From JAICLK01 sp036489905 (GTDB lineage: Bacteria; Patescibacteriota; Saccharimonadia; Saccharimonadales; UBA4665), in assembly GCA_036489905.1 (NCBI GenBank), contig DASXEX010000059.1, positions 1-12,984 on the forward strand: 12,984 bases of DNA, read 5' to 3'. Under the pieces are notes generated by a model. That model ran no database searches. It was given only the letters and a program-made list of their open reading frames with translations, and was not told the DNA's origin. Both the position numbers and the translations under genes were made by a program. Below, in pieces: positions 1-5,626 of the stretch. Position 1 is the first letter of the stretch; each line of letters starts with the position of its first letter.

Positions 1-68
1 GGTACATGGCAGTACTCGGTTACAAGACACCGCAGGAAGCGTTAGTGGAGTATAGGAAGCAGTCATAA
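1..68 (+). CDS. C-terminal end of a DDE/integrase-type transposase, cut by the window edge
   Basis: The first 22 complete codons, from base 3 to the TAA at 66-68, read YMAVLGYKTPQEALVEYRKQ plus one Ser. The LGYKTPQEA stretch is the usual ending of integrase-core transposases (IS30, IS3 and IS481 types), where a 'lGYkTPxE' motif closes the catalytic domain. The catalytic D, D and E residues lie outside the window, so family and intactness cannot be decided. The gene runs toward the aldo/keto reductase, which is convergent to it, and an IS end should follow its stop codon. Confidence is limited by the short visible part. Confidence 0.55.
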   Translation, partial: YMAVLGYKTPQEALVEYRKQS

Positions 69-79
69 AAGCGACAAAA

Positions 80-124
80 TGTCACGCTTCAAAAGCTGAG
101 GGTGGTAGTGTGGGTGTCACGCTT
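80..124. repeat. Two direct copies of TGTCACGCTT, likely part of an IS end
   Basis: TGTCACGCTT occurs at 80-89 and 115-124, 35 bases apart, just after the transposase stop. The first copy also nearly pairs with AAGCGAC at 69-75 upstream. Such sub-terminal repeats are common transposase-binding sites near IS ends. The outer tip cannot be fixed without the other end of the element; it probably lies between about 124 and 172. Confidence 0.35.
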
Positions 125-201
125 GAGGGCTGCGAGTGGGCGCCCGAACTACGCACTCCTTTAAAACCAGGCACAAGCAGAACTGTCTTCACGTTTACCA
201 T
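82..201 (-). pseudogene. Possible alpha/beta hydrolase N-terminus truncated by the IS
   Basis: Reading leftward from an ATG at 199-201, the first residues are MVNVKTVLLVPGFKG, which resembles the first beta strand and oxyanion-loop start (hydrophobic-PGF-G) of RBBP9/YdeN-type alpha/beta hydrolases. After about residue 15 the reading becomes low-complexity (Ser, Pro, Thr) and crosses the IS-end repeats, stopping at 82-84. This is what a gene interrupted by the IS would look like. The ATG lies 35 bases after the aldo/keto reductase stop on the same strand, but no clear ribosome binding site is seen, so it may be chance. Confidence 0.2.
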
Positions 202-235
202 CGTACAGGAACACGAGAGATGGACGAGACTAAGC

Positions 236-1225
236 TTACCGATTGACGGTGGACATGTCGGGGTAACGGTTGCCGGCGGCGGCACCGCGCGGGGCGGCTT
301 CGTCGAGGCGTTTTAGATCTTCGTCTGAAAGTTTGATGTCAACGGCCGCGATATTTTCCTGCAAATATTCCACGTGTTTGGTGCCGGGAATTGGGACAAT
401 GTCATCGCCTTGCGCCAGCACCCAAGCGAGCGCCAGCTGGCCAGGCTTGACGCCTTTTTCTTTAGCGATTTCGTCGACTTTTTCGACCAGCTTAAGGTTG
501 GCGTAAAAATTTTTACCTTGAAATCGTGGCTGTTTACGTCGCCAATCGTCTGCCGGAATATCCTCGGGCGTTTTCCAGCGCGCCGTCAAAAAGCCGCGGC
601 CGAGCGGGCTATATGCCACGAAGCCGATGCCAAGCTCGCGCACCGTGTCGAGGATTTCGCCTTCCGGATCGCGCGTCCACAAACTGTATTCGGTTTGCAA
701 GGCCGTGATTTTGTGCACCTTGGCAGCACGGCGAATCGTGGCCGGCGCAGCTTCGCTCATGCCGATGTAACGAACTTTGCCTTCTTTGACCAAATCCGCC
801 ATCGCTTGAATCGTTTCTTCGATTGGCACAGCCGGATCAACGCGGTGCTGATAATATAAATCAATGTGGTCAACGCCAAGGCGTTGCAGGCTGCGATCGA
901 TGCACTTGCGGACATAATCCGGATGGCCGTTGACTTTGCCCGTCCGATTGCCGTCATCGTCCACTTCGTTGCCGAATTTCGTGGCCAAGGCAACTGCATC
1001 GCGCCGGTTTTTAATCGCTTTGCCAACCAATTTTTCGTTTGTAAACGGCCCGTACATATCGGCTGTGTCGAGAAAATTCACGCCGTGGTCAAGTGCGTAA
1101 TTGATCGTGTCGACGGCTTTTTGTTCGTCGCGGCCGCCATAAAAATCACTCATCCCCATGCAGCCGAGGCCGATTGCCGAAACTTCCAAATCGCCGAGTT
1201 TGCGTGTTTGCGTATTATCCCCCAA
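236..1225 (-). CDS. Aldo/keto reductase (NADPH-dependent oxidoreductase)
   Basis: A 329-residue soluble (beta/alpha)8-barrel enzyme expected to reduce aldehydes or ketones with NADPH in the cytoplasm. The family tetrad is complete: Asp53 and Tyr58 in FLDTADMYG, Lys83 in ATKFG, and His127 in YYQHR. The N-terminal hairpin is followed by the GLGCMGMS strand typical of the family, and a PGTKHVEYLQEN cofactor-phosphate segment lies near the C-terminus. The length is normal. The sequence looks closest to the plant auxin-induced/YakC-like (AKR13-type) group, but the substrate cannot be told. The only start in frame after an upstream TAA is TTG at 1223-1225, without a good ribosome binding site. It ends 168 bases from the transposase remnant, tail to tail. 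Confidence 0.93.
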   Translation of the reverse strand: MGDNTQTRKLGDLEVSAIGLGCMGMSDFYGGRDEQKAVDTINYALDHGVNFLDTADMYGPFTNEKLVGKAIKNRRDAVALATKFGNEVDDDGNRTGKVNGHPDYVRKCIDRSLQRLGVDHIDLYYQHRVDPAVPIEETIQAMADLVKEGKVRYIGMSEAAPATIRRAAKVHKITALQTEYSLWTRDPEGEILDTVRELGIGFVAYSPLGRGFLTARWKTPEDIPADDWRRKQPRFQGKNFYANLKLVEKVDEIAKEKGVKPGQLALAWVLAQGDDIVPIPGTKHVEYLQENIAAVDIKLSDEDLKRLDEAAPRGAAAGNRYPDMSTVNR

Positions 1226-1245
1226 TTGCTTACTTTATTTTGTAT

Positions 1246-1291
1246 AGTATAACGCGAAGCTGCCGTCTGCCTGTAAATTTTCTTGCAGACG
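1246..1291 (-). promoter_or_regulatory. Possible promoter and inverted repeat upstream of the aldo/keto reductase
   Basis: On the minus strand a TATACT box (bases 1246-1251) lies 20 bases before the TTG start. No good -35 sits at 17 bases. Just upstream, CGTCTGC at 1264-1270 and GCAGACG at 1285-1291 form a perfect 7-base inverted repeat separated by 14 bases, placed where an operator would be. Suggestive only. Confidence 0.3.
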
Positions 1292-1457
1292 CGATGTAAA
1301 ATAGAATTATGGAATCGCGCGCACTGCGACCAGTTGTGTTCGGCAGGCTTGGCTGTGCGCGAAGTTGCGTTACAACTCTTGGGTGGTTCTATTGACGTTC
1401 ATCGAACTAGCCACCGGCATCGCCTGCGCCATTTATTTACGCCCAACTCACGGCTTC
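1292..1457. other. Gene-free stretch
   Basis: No gene is supported. On the plus strand a TTG-initiated reading frame from 1365 opens with a hydrophobic stretch (WVVLLTFIELATGIACAIYL) that could be the remnant of a membrane segment, but it has no ribosome binding site and its later part runs antisense through the HicB-like stub. No hairpin followed by a T-run is seen. Confidence 0.3.
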
Positions 1458-1535
1458 CTAATCCAATGCCAAATCCTCTTCCAACTCGCCATCCGGATCT
1501 TCTTCGTAAATAACTGTGTAGCTACGCTTTTTCAT
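1458..1535 (-). pseudogene. 25-residue HicB-like stub
   Basis: An ATG at 1533-1535 opens a 25-codon frame ending in TAG. The first 16 residues, MKKRSYTVIYEEDPDG, match the usual start of HicB-type antitoxins (the first beta strand 'YTVxxEEDEDG'), but the expected following 'GYxxxxPxLPGC' strand is absent. Instead an acidic tail ELEEDLALD follows directly. No frame shift restores a HicB continuation and no HicA toxin is next to it. It is driven by a strong leaderless promoter, so it may still be expressed. It could be a deletion remnant of hicB, or a real micropeptide; the HicB link rests on a short match. Confidence 0.4.
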
Positions 1536-1542
1536 ACTTGCG

Positions 1543-1560
1543 ATTATACCAGATTATACC
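1543..1560 (-). promoter_or_regulatory. Tandem TATAAT boxes for the HicB-like stub
   Basis: On the minus strand GGTATAATC occurs twice (bases 1542-1550 and 1552-1560), each with an extended -10 (TGGTATAAT). The nearer box ends 7 bases before the ATG, so the transcript would start at or next to the start codon with no ribosome binding site. No consensus -35 is seen. The boxes begin just after the vapC stop. Confidence 0.55.
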
Positions 1561-1565
1561 ATAAG

Positions 1566-1637
1566 TTACGGGGCTAATCGATTGATGTCACGGGAGAAGC
1601 GGATTGCTTCTTTGATGTTGGCTAGGCCGATGAGTTT
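1566..1637 (-). repeat. Copy of the aspS 3' end fused in frame to vapC
   Basis: These 72 bases, from the vapC stop inward, align without gaps with 2314-2385, the end of aspS, with 58 of 72 bases identical by hand count. Both copies are in the same orientation and reading frame and both end in TAA. The encoded residues differ only at Leu/Val, Arg/Leu and Ser/Pro. Confidence 0.9.
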
Positions 1638-2027
1638 GATTCCGGGGATTTTTTGCTTCAGCAGCTTGCGGTCGTTGCTGACAAAATGCGTTGCGCCGGC
1701 CTTAAGCGCCGTCGCCAGATGAATGGCGTCCGGCGATTTGAGACTCGTAAATTGCCGGCGCAAACGGGCGGCATCAAGCAGCACAAATTTGTCGATCGCC
1801 TGCAGCTTTATGCCGGAACGCTCGATGAACTCCCGTGTCTTTTTTACGTCCGCTTCGCTGCTCAAGCCTGAATGAGCAAGCACTTCCAGATAAAGCAGCT
1901 CTGAGCCGACCGCCGATTGCTCCCCGCGCGCCACTGCCTGCAATAGTGCTTGTGCCGGCTCACCGAATTCCGGGTGACGTTCGACAAAGTAGATCAACAC
2001 ATTGGCATCGACGGCCACAAGGCTCAT
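1566..2027 (-). CDS. vapC: VapC-like PIN-domain ribonuclease toxin with an AspRS-derived C-terminal tail
   Basis: A 153-residue PIN-domain protein, the expected toxin of a VapBC pair; such toxins cut RNA, often tRNA, using Mg2+ or Mn2+. The acidic metal-binding residues are visible: Asp7 (VAVDANVLIY), Glu43 and/or Glu48 (SELLYLEVL), Asp100 (SPDAIHLA) and Asp119 (SNDRKLL). The active-site set is complete, so the enzyme is probably functional. The family normally ends soon after the 'NDxxLL...GIKVI' strand, near residue 133. Here 20 further residues follow, and residues 131-153 match the end of AspRS at 20 of 23 positions. Its ATG shares one base with the vapB stop (TAATG), so translation is coupled. 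No separate promoter is seen. Confidence 0.88.
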   Translation of the reverse strand: MSLVAVDANVLIYFVERHPEFGEPAQALLQAVARGEQSAVGSELLYLEVLAHSGLSSEADVKKTREFIERSGIKLQAIDKFVLLDAARLRRQFTSLKSPDAIHLATALKAGATHFVSNDRKLLKQKIPGIKLIGLANIKEAIRFSRDINRLAP

Positions 2028-2263
2028 TAGTCATCCCACTCGTCGCGCATTTTGCGGATAGTTTTGACCGGATCTTTACCCCAGATGTTGCTCCCCGCGA
2101 ACATGCCGTAGTATTCGTCAATGGGCGATTTTGTGTTGATAACCAGCTCACCCTTCTTGTTTTGCTCAAGTCTGATTTTCTGGCCGGGTTTAATCTGAAA
2201 CTTTTTGCGAAGCTCCTTTGGGATGACAATCTGATATTTGGACGAAACAGTACTTGTGTTCAT
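2027..2263 (-). CDS. vapB: VapB-like AbrB/MazE-fold antitoxin
   Basis: A 78-residue protein with an N-terminal AbrB/SpoVT swapped-hairpin DNA-binding domain (residues 1-46: SSKYQIVIPKELRKKF followed by PGQKIRLEQ), the usual fold of VapB antitoxins. The C-terminal third (PIDEYYGMFAGSN...RKMRDEWDD) is charged and matches the toxin-neutralising tail of such proteins. It precedes and overlaps vapC, the normal order. In this family the antitoxin, alone or with the toxin, represses its own promoter, and a perfect inverted repeat is found at that place. No ribosome binding site precedes the ATG; the -10 box ends 6 bases before it, so the message should be leaderless. Confidence 0.88.
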   Translation of the reverse strand: MNTSTVSSKYQIVIPKELRKKFQIKPGQKIRLEQNKKGELVINTKSPIDEYYGMFAGSNIWGKDPVKTIRKMRDEWDD

Positions 2264-2269
2264 ACGTTC

Positions 2270-2307
2270 AACATACCAAAACGTAAAACGTTTGTCAATG
2301 TTTTACG
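2270..2307 (-). promoter_or_regulatory. vapBC promoter with operator-like inverted repeat
   Basis: Read on the minus strand: TTGACA (bases 2293-2298), a 17-base spacer, TATGTT (2270-2275), six bases, then the vapB ATG. This is a near-perfect sigma70-type promoter. GTTTTACG at 2300-2307 and CGTAAAAC at 2282-2289 form a perfect 8-base inverted repeat flanking the -35 box, well placed for autorepression by VapB. The site lies within 50 bases of the aspS stop, which is transcribed in the same direction. Confidence 0.75.
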
Positions 2308-2313
2308 AACGTC

Positions 2314-2385
2314 TTATGGCGCTAAACGGTTGATGTCGCGGGGGAACAATATGGCTTCTTTAATGTTGGCGAGGCCGATGACTTT
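2314..2385 (-). repeat. aspS 3' end, partner of the repeat in vapC
   Basis: This copy codes the canonical AspRS ending, LFPRDINRLAP, so it is the functional one. The partner in vapC has Ser for the Pro and Arg for the Leu. The 748-base offset between the copies encloses vapB, the vapBC promoter and most of vapC. Confidence 0.9.
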
Positions 2386-3624
2386 TTCGGTCAGGCGGTC
2401 GATGCCGAAACCGCAGCCGCCGTGCGGTGGTAGGCCGTGTTTGAAAGCGGTGACGAAGTGCGAAAATCCGGGTGAGTTCGGGTCGACGCCAGCCTTTTCC
2501 ATTTGTGCGACCAGGTTTTCGTGGCGGTGTTCGCGCTGCGGCACGGTCGAAACTTCCACGCCGCGGAATAGCAGGTCGGCCGATCGCGCAGTTTTGCCGT
2601 CATCGCCCGCCATGTGGTAGAACTTCATTTTTTCTATCGGTAGGCTAGTGGCGAAGACGGCTTCGCAGCCATCATTTTTCTTGGCGTATTCGCAAATCCA
2701 TTTTTCTTCTTCCGGCGTCAGGTCGAGTTCTTTTGTCGTGTCTTTGCCCGTTTCTTTGGTGAACATTTCGTGGATTTCGGCCATGGAATAGCGCGGGAAT
2801 TCCGGCTTCAGAATCAACTCCGGCGCGTGCAAACTCTTCAATTCTTCGCCGTGCTCTTTGTAAACTCGCGTCAGCACGTCATAGACTAAATCCTGGAGCA
2901 TGTTTAGTACGTCGTTGTGGTCTTTGATGAAACCCATTTCGATGTCAAGCATCGTCACTTCGGATACGTGACGGGTCGTGGCCGACAATTCGGCGCGGAA
3001 CGCCGGCGCGATTTCGAACACGCGCTCGAACACGCCGACCATGATTTGCTTGTACAGCTGCGGGCTTTGGGCGAGCGTAGCTTCCTTGCCAAAATAATCA
3101 AGTTTGAAAACTTCCGCGCCGCCCTCGGCCGCGCCGGCAACTAGCTTCGGCGTGTTGATTTCCACGAAGTCGTTCTTGTACAAAAATTCGCGGATGTAGC
3201 GCAGCAGCTCGGCGCGGATTCGGAAAATAGTGGATTCTTGCAAATTTCTCAGGCCCAACACGCGATGGTCGAATAGTGTATCAAGATTGTCCGGCTTGTG
3301 GCTCTGCGGCTTGTCGATTTCGATTGGCGGCTCTTCAGTGACCGGCACCATGACTTCGAGTTTGGCGTCGTGCAATTCCACGCCGCCGGGCGCACGCGGC
3401 TCTTCAGTGACCGTGCCTTCGACGCGCAAAACCGTGCCGCTTTGCAAGCCGCGCAACTTTTCAACTTCGTCTTTGTCTTTAATTACGACTTGCGTCAGGC
3501 CGCCGCGATCTCGTACGTTGATGAAAGTCAGGCCGCCAAGCAGCCGCTTTTTGTGCAGCCAGCCTTCGATTGTAACTTTCTCGCCGGCATGTGTTTTCAG
3601 ATCTTTACTCAAAGTTCGCATCAT
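2314..3624 (-). CDS. aspS: Aspartyl-tRNA synthetase, archaeal type, probably non-discriminating
   Basis: Charges tRNA with aspartate. With the start at 3624 it has 436 residues, the length of archaeal-type AspRS and much shorter than the roughly 590-residue bacterial form with its GAD insertion. Residues 1-105 are the OB-fold anticodon-binding domain. The class II core follows: motif 1 region (NDFVEINTPKL), motif 2 with FRAE (Arg210) and motif 3 GCGFGIDRL (Arg410). His24 (GWLHKKR) and Pro79 (EPRAPGG) occupy the positions held by Trp and Lys in the discriminating Thermococcus enzyme. His and Pro there mark the non-discriminating type, which also makes Asp-tRNA(Asn) for GatCAB. GAGGAA at 3628-3633 precedes two adjacent ATGs (3624 and 3621); either could start the protein. 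Confidence 0.95.
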   Translation of the reverse strand: MMRTLSKDLKTHAGEKVTIEGWLHKKRLLGGLTFINVRDRGGLTQVVIKDKDEVEKLRGLQSGTVLRVEGTVTEEPRAPGGVELHDAKLEVMVPVTEEPPIEIDKPQSHKPDNLDTLFDHRVLGLRNLQESTIFRIRAELLRYIREFLYKNDFVEINTPKLVAGAAEGGAEVFKLDYFGKEATLAQSPQLYKQIMVGVFERVFEIAPAFRAELSATTRHVSEVTMLDIEMGFIKDHNDVLNMLQDLVYDVLTRVYKEHGEELKSLHAPELILKPEFPRYSMAEIHEMFTKETGKDTTKELDLTPEEEKWICEYAKKNDGCEAVFATSLPIEKMKFYHMAGDDGKTARSADLLFRGVEVSTVPQREHRHENLVAQMEKAGVDPNSPGFSHFVTAFKHGLPPHGGCGFGIDRLTEKVIGLANIKEAILFPRDINRLAP

Positions 3625-3674
3625 AATTTCCTCGTTAAAATTTTGGTCTCGGCTACGTCGGTCGGTCGCACAAA

Positions 3675-3740
3675 CTAGCAGCACCGGCTGCCGCGTGCCG
3701 ACCCCAGATTCATATTCGATTGCCGCGTGCCAAAACTCAT
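3675..3740 (-). other. Possible 21-codon upstream reading frame before aspS
   Basis: An ATG at 3738-3740 begins 7 bases after a TAGAAT box and opens a 21-codon frame (MSFGTRQSNMNLGSARGSRC plus one Cys) ending in TAG, 50 bases before the aspS start. It holds two direct copies of GGCACGCGGCA (plus-strand 3689-3699 and 3721-3731, 32 apart). It could be a leader peptide or simply untranslated leader; there is no run of Asp or Asn codons. Confidence 0.25.
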
Positions 3741-3747
3741 TGTTGCT

Positions 3748-3767
3748 ATTCTAGCACTGTAGCACTG
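3748..3767 (-). promoter_or_regulatory. Possible aspS promoter with a tandem 8-base duplication
   Basis: The minus strand reads TGCTAGAAT (an extended -10 of the TGnTAGAAT form, box at 3748-3753). Its upstream side overlaps a perfect tandem duplication of the 8-mer TAGCACTG (plus strand 3752-3759 and 3760-3767). No good -35 is present. This would give aspS a leader of about 115 bases. Confidence 0.35.
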
Positions 3768-3773
3768 AACAGG

Positions 3774-4385
3774 CTACACTTCGACCCCGAGATCGGCAAG
3801 TGCTGCGTTCACGATACCTAAAGCCGGTTCGTAGACGTGGTATAAGTAATCTAGAAGTGGAATTGCGTAGTCCCCTAAACCCTCTTCCTGACCTGCGGGA
3901 GCCTGGCGTCTATGTGCCTCGAGAGCTTCGCCGCCAACCGCAACCCTTACCTGTTCTATCCCGTGCTTGCGGCCGTTCGGATGAGACACGTCAATAATAT
4001 AATCTGCTCCCGCCGTTGGGGTAGCTGCGCCCCTACCGATAGTACAGCGCTCCAGGGTTAATTGAGTTGAGCGCGGATAAGCGACGGCCTGGGCAATGCA
4101 GCTAAAACCAGTACGCCCCACCAAGCCACTCTCGGGGTCACCGAAAGTCTCTGCAACCAAGGGCTGCATGACAATCAAACCACCCACCTTTGAGGCTTGC
4201 ATATCCCCGTAGCCCATGTGACGTAATCGCAACAGTCTAGGATGGCTTGCGACTCGTCTTACCTGGGCGTCTAGACGTAAGGTATTTTTGCCGAGTCTAG
4301 CTAGCACACTACCGGCATCACGAATCCGCAGTTCCTGTCGCGCTAGTGCGTCTTCCAGCCCCAGTCCGTCTGGCATGCTTGCCAT
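3774..4385 (-). CDS. Unrecognised 203-residue protein
   Basis: I do not recognise this protein. It appears soluble, with no signal peptide or membrane segment. The N-terminal 60 residues are rich in Arg and Leu (ALARQELRIRDAGSVLARLG) and probably helical. The middle has short strand-like pieces (KVGGLIVMQPLVAETFG, GADYIIDVSHPNGRKHG). The C-terminus is acidic and hydrophobic. Only two Cys are present and no catalytic motif stands out. AGGAGG ends 6 bases before the ATG at 4383-4385, a much better start than the upstream in-frame ATG at 4437-4439. It follows the CBS-domain gene by 62 bases on the same strand, with a hairpin between. Its frequent CTA, TAG-like and CGT triplets give it a texture unlike its neighbours, which may point to transfer. 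Confidence 0.6.
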   Translation of the reverse strand: MASMPDGLGLEDALARQELRIRDAGSVLARLGKNTLRLDAQVRRVASHPRLLRLRHMGYGDMQASKVGGLIVMQPLVAETFGDPESGLVGRTGFSCIAQAVAYPRSTQLTLERCTIGRGAATPTAGADYIIDVSHPNGRKHGIEQVRVAVGGEALEAHRRQAPAGQEEGLGDYAIPLLDYLYHVYEPALGIVNAALADLGVEV

Positions 4386-4403
4386 ACCATACCTCCTACA
4401 TCT

Positions 4404-4424
4404 TGCTACCTGCGTATGGTAGCA
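4404..4424. repeat. Perfect 7-base inverted repeat
   Basis: TGCTACC (4404-4410) and GGTAGCA (4418-4424) are separated by 7 bases, between the CBS-domain gene and the ribosome binding site of the 203-residue gene. No T-run follows on the minus strand, so an operator or an mRNA hairpin upstream of the ribosome binding site fits better than a terminator. Confidence 0.4.
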
Positions 4425-4447
4425 TTGGGGGGGAATCATGCAAAAGC

Positions 4448-5545
4448 TTACGCTTTTGGGGTTTCCCCGTTGACTGGTTGACTTTCAGATTTTGACTCTT
4501 GGGTTTTTGTCCCGCGCAGTTCTTCGCCGTCTTTGATGCGCTTGTGATGATCATGACGGGCGTGGTCGGCGGCGACAGCACGGATGTCGTCGTAGGCATC
4601 GAACACGTCGACGATTTGGGCGCCGAGGATTTGCTCGAGGATGTCTTCGATGGCGATAATGCCGACAAATTCCTCGAACTTGTTGATGACAATAAACAGA
4701 TGATGCTTGGTTTTCAGGAACGCGTGCAGAACTTGCTCGAGCGGATATTCTTCGTGGACGTAGAAAACGGCCGATTCCATGATGTCGCGCACGTGGCCGG
4801 TGTGCTTCAGGCTGACGAGGTCGCGCAGGTGCAAGGTGCCGACGATGTTATCTTCTTTGTCTTTATAGACCGGGAAGCGTGAATGGCCGCTGGCGTGCAA
4901 ATCTTGCATGAGCATCGGGCCGATGGCATCGCCTTCTGACACGAGCCGGACTTCGCGGCGCGGCACCATGACCTCGCCTGTCGTCTTTTGGCCGAACGTC
5001 AGGGCGTGGGTGAGCAGCTCAAGTTCTTCCGCCGAGAAACGGCTGTCGGCTTGGTTTTTCTGCTGCTCAAGCAAAACGAGCAAATCCTCGCGCTCGTACA
5101 AGCGCGTGTGTACGGCCGCAATTCGGTGATTTTGCGCAAACTTTACGCAAGCATCGAGCAGCGGGTGCAAATATTGGAGCAGCCACGCCACGGCCGGCGT
5201 TGCCCATGCGGCAAGGCTGACGCCAAAATCGGTCACGCGCCCTGACGGCAGCCACACAAAACCGTAGCCAATTACGACTAACGTCACCACAAACGCCAGC
5301 GGCCACGGCGCCACCTGATCCAAAAGTACGAAGCTCGCCGCAAACGCCACGACGATAATCACCCACAAACATACCTGCAGACTCACACCATACGCTGCCG
5401 CGCGGTATAGCGTTTTGGCCGTCGCATCACCCGCTCGCGCCCGGCGCTTAAGTTCTTTCACCGGCAACTGCAAATACGTCTTTTTGAGCGCAATCGTCAT
5501 GAGCGCCAACGCAATCAGCAGCAGCGCGATTATAAAAATGAACAT
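4448..5545 (-). CDS. Membrane protein with CBS pair, CorC/HlyC (CNNM)-like
   Basis: A 365-residue inner-membrane protein. Four hydrophobic segments are visible at about residues 2-20, 54-76, 82-100 and 105-130, in the place of the DUF21/CNNM transmembrane domain. A linker and the typical sequence TFGQKTTGEVMVPRREV lead into a CBS pair: CBS1 about 192-245 (HSRFPVYKDKEDNIVGTLHL) and CBS2 about 253-308 (HHLFIVINKFEEFVGIIAIE then DILEQILG). Relatives bind adenine nucleotides at the CBS pair and are linked to Mg2+ or other cation efflux. The usual C-terminal CorC_HlyC domain of about 80 residues is missing; after a His-rich stretch (ADHARHDHHKR, 326-336) a charged tail ends the protein. Transport function is therefore less certain than the family membership. 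The start is a leaderless ATG. Confidence 0.82.
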   Translation of the reverse strand: MFIFIIALLLIALALMTIALKKTYLQLPVKELKRRARAGDATAKTLYRAAAYGVSLQVCLWVIIVVAFAASFVLLDQVAPWPLAFVVTLVVIGYGFVWLPSGRVTDFGVSLAAWATPAVAWLLQYLHPLLDACVKFAQNHRIAAVHTRLYEREDLLVLLEQQKNQADSRFSAEELELLTHALTFGQKTTGEVMVPRREVRLVSEGDAIGPMLMQDLHASGHSRFPVYKDKEDNIVGTLHLRDLVSLKHTGHVRDIMESAVFYVHEEYPLEQVLHAFLKTKHHLFIVINKFEEFVGIIAIEDILEQILGAQIVDVFDAYDDIRAVAADHARHDHHKRIKDGEELRGTKTQESKSESQPVNGETPKA

Positions 5546-5551
5546 GCCTTA

Positions 5552-5603
5552 ATCTTACGATTTACCGCCAGAATTTCAAAGTCGCGGCCGTTCATTGTAT
5601 AAT
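5552..5603. promoter_or_regulatory. Divergent promoters sharing one -35 hexamer
   Basis: Minus strand, toward the CBS-domain gene: TTGAAA (5574-5579), 16-base spacer, TAAGAT (5552-5557), six bases, ATG. Plus strand, toward the DsbA-like gene: TTTCAA (the same bases 5574-5579), 18-base spacer, TATAAT (5598-5603). The two promoters would be read back to back from the same six bases, so only one polymerase could bind at a time. Confidence 0.5.
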
Positions 5604-5626
5604 CAAGCAGCAAAGGAGCAAACTTA

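Noticed and set aside
374..859. Long plus-strand reading frame opposite the aldo/keto reductase
   Set aside because: It is the antisense shadow of a gene with a complete catalytic tetrad; no ribosome binding site or family resemblance.
1835..2620. 261-codon plus-strand reading frame across vapBC and aspS
   Set aside because: Antisense to three recognisable genes; composition is a shadow, with no domain.
3625..3684. Longer AspRS starting at the ATG at 3684
   Set aside because: The 20 extra residues lack family resemblance and the ribosome binding site GAGGAA lies directly before 3624/3621.
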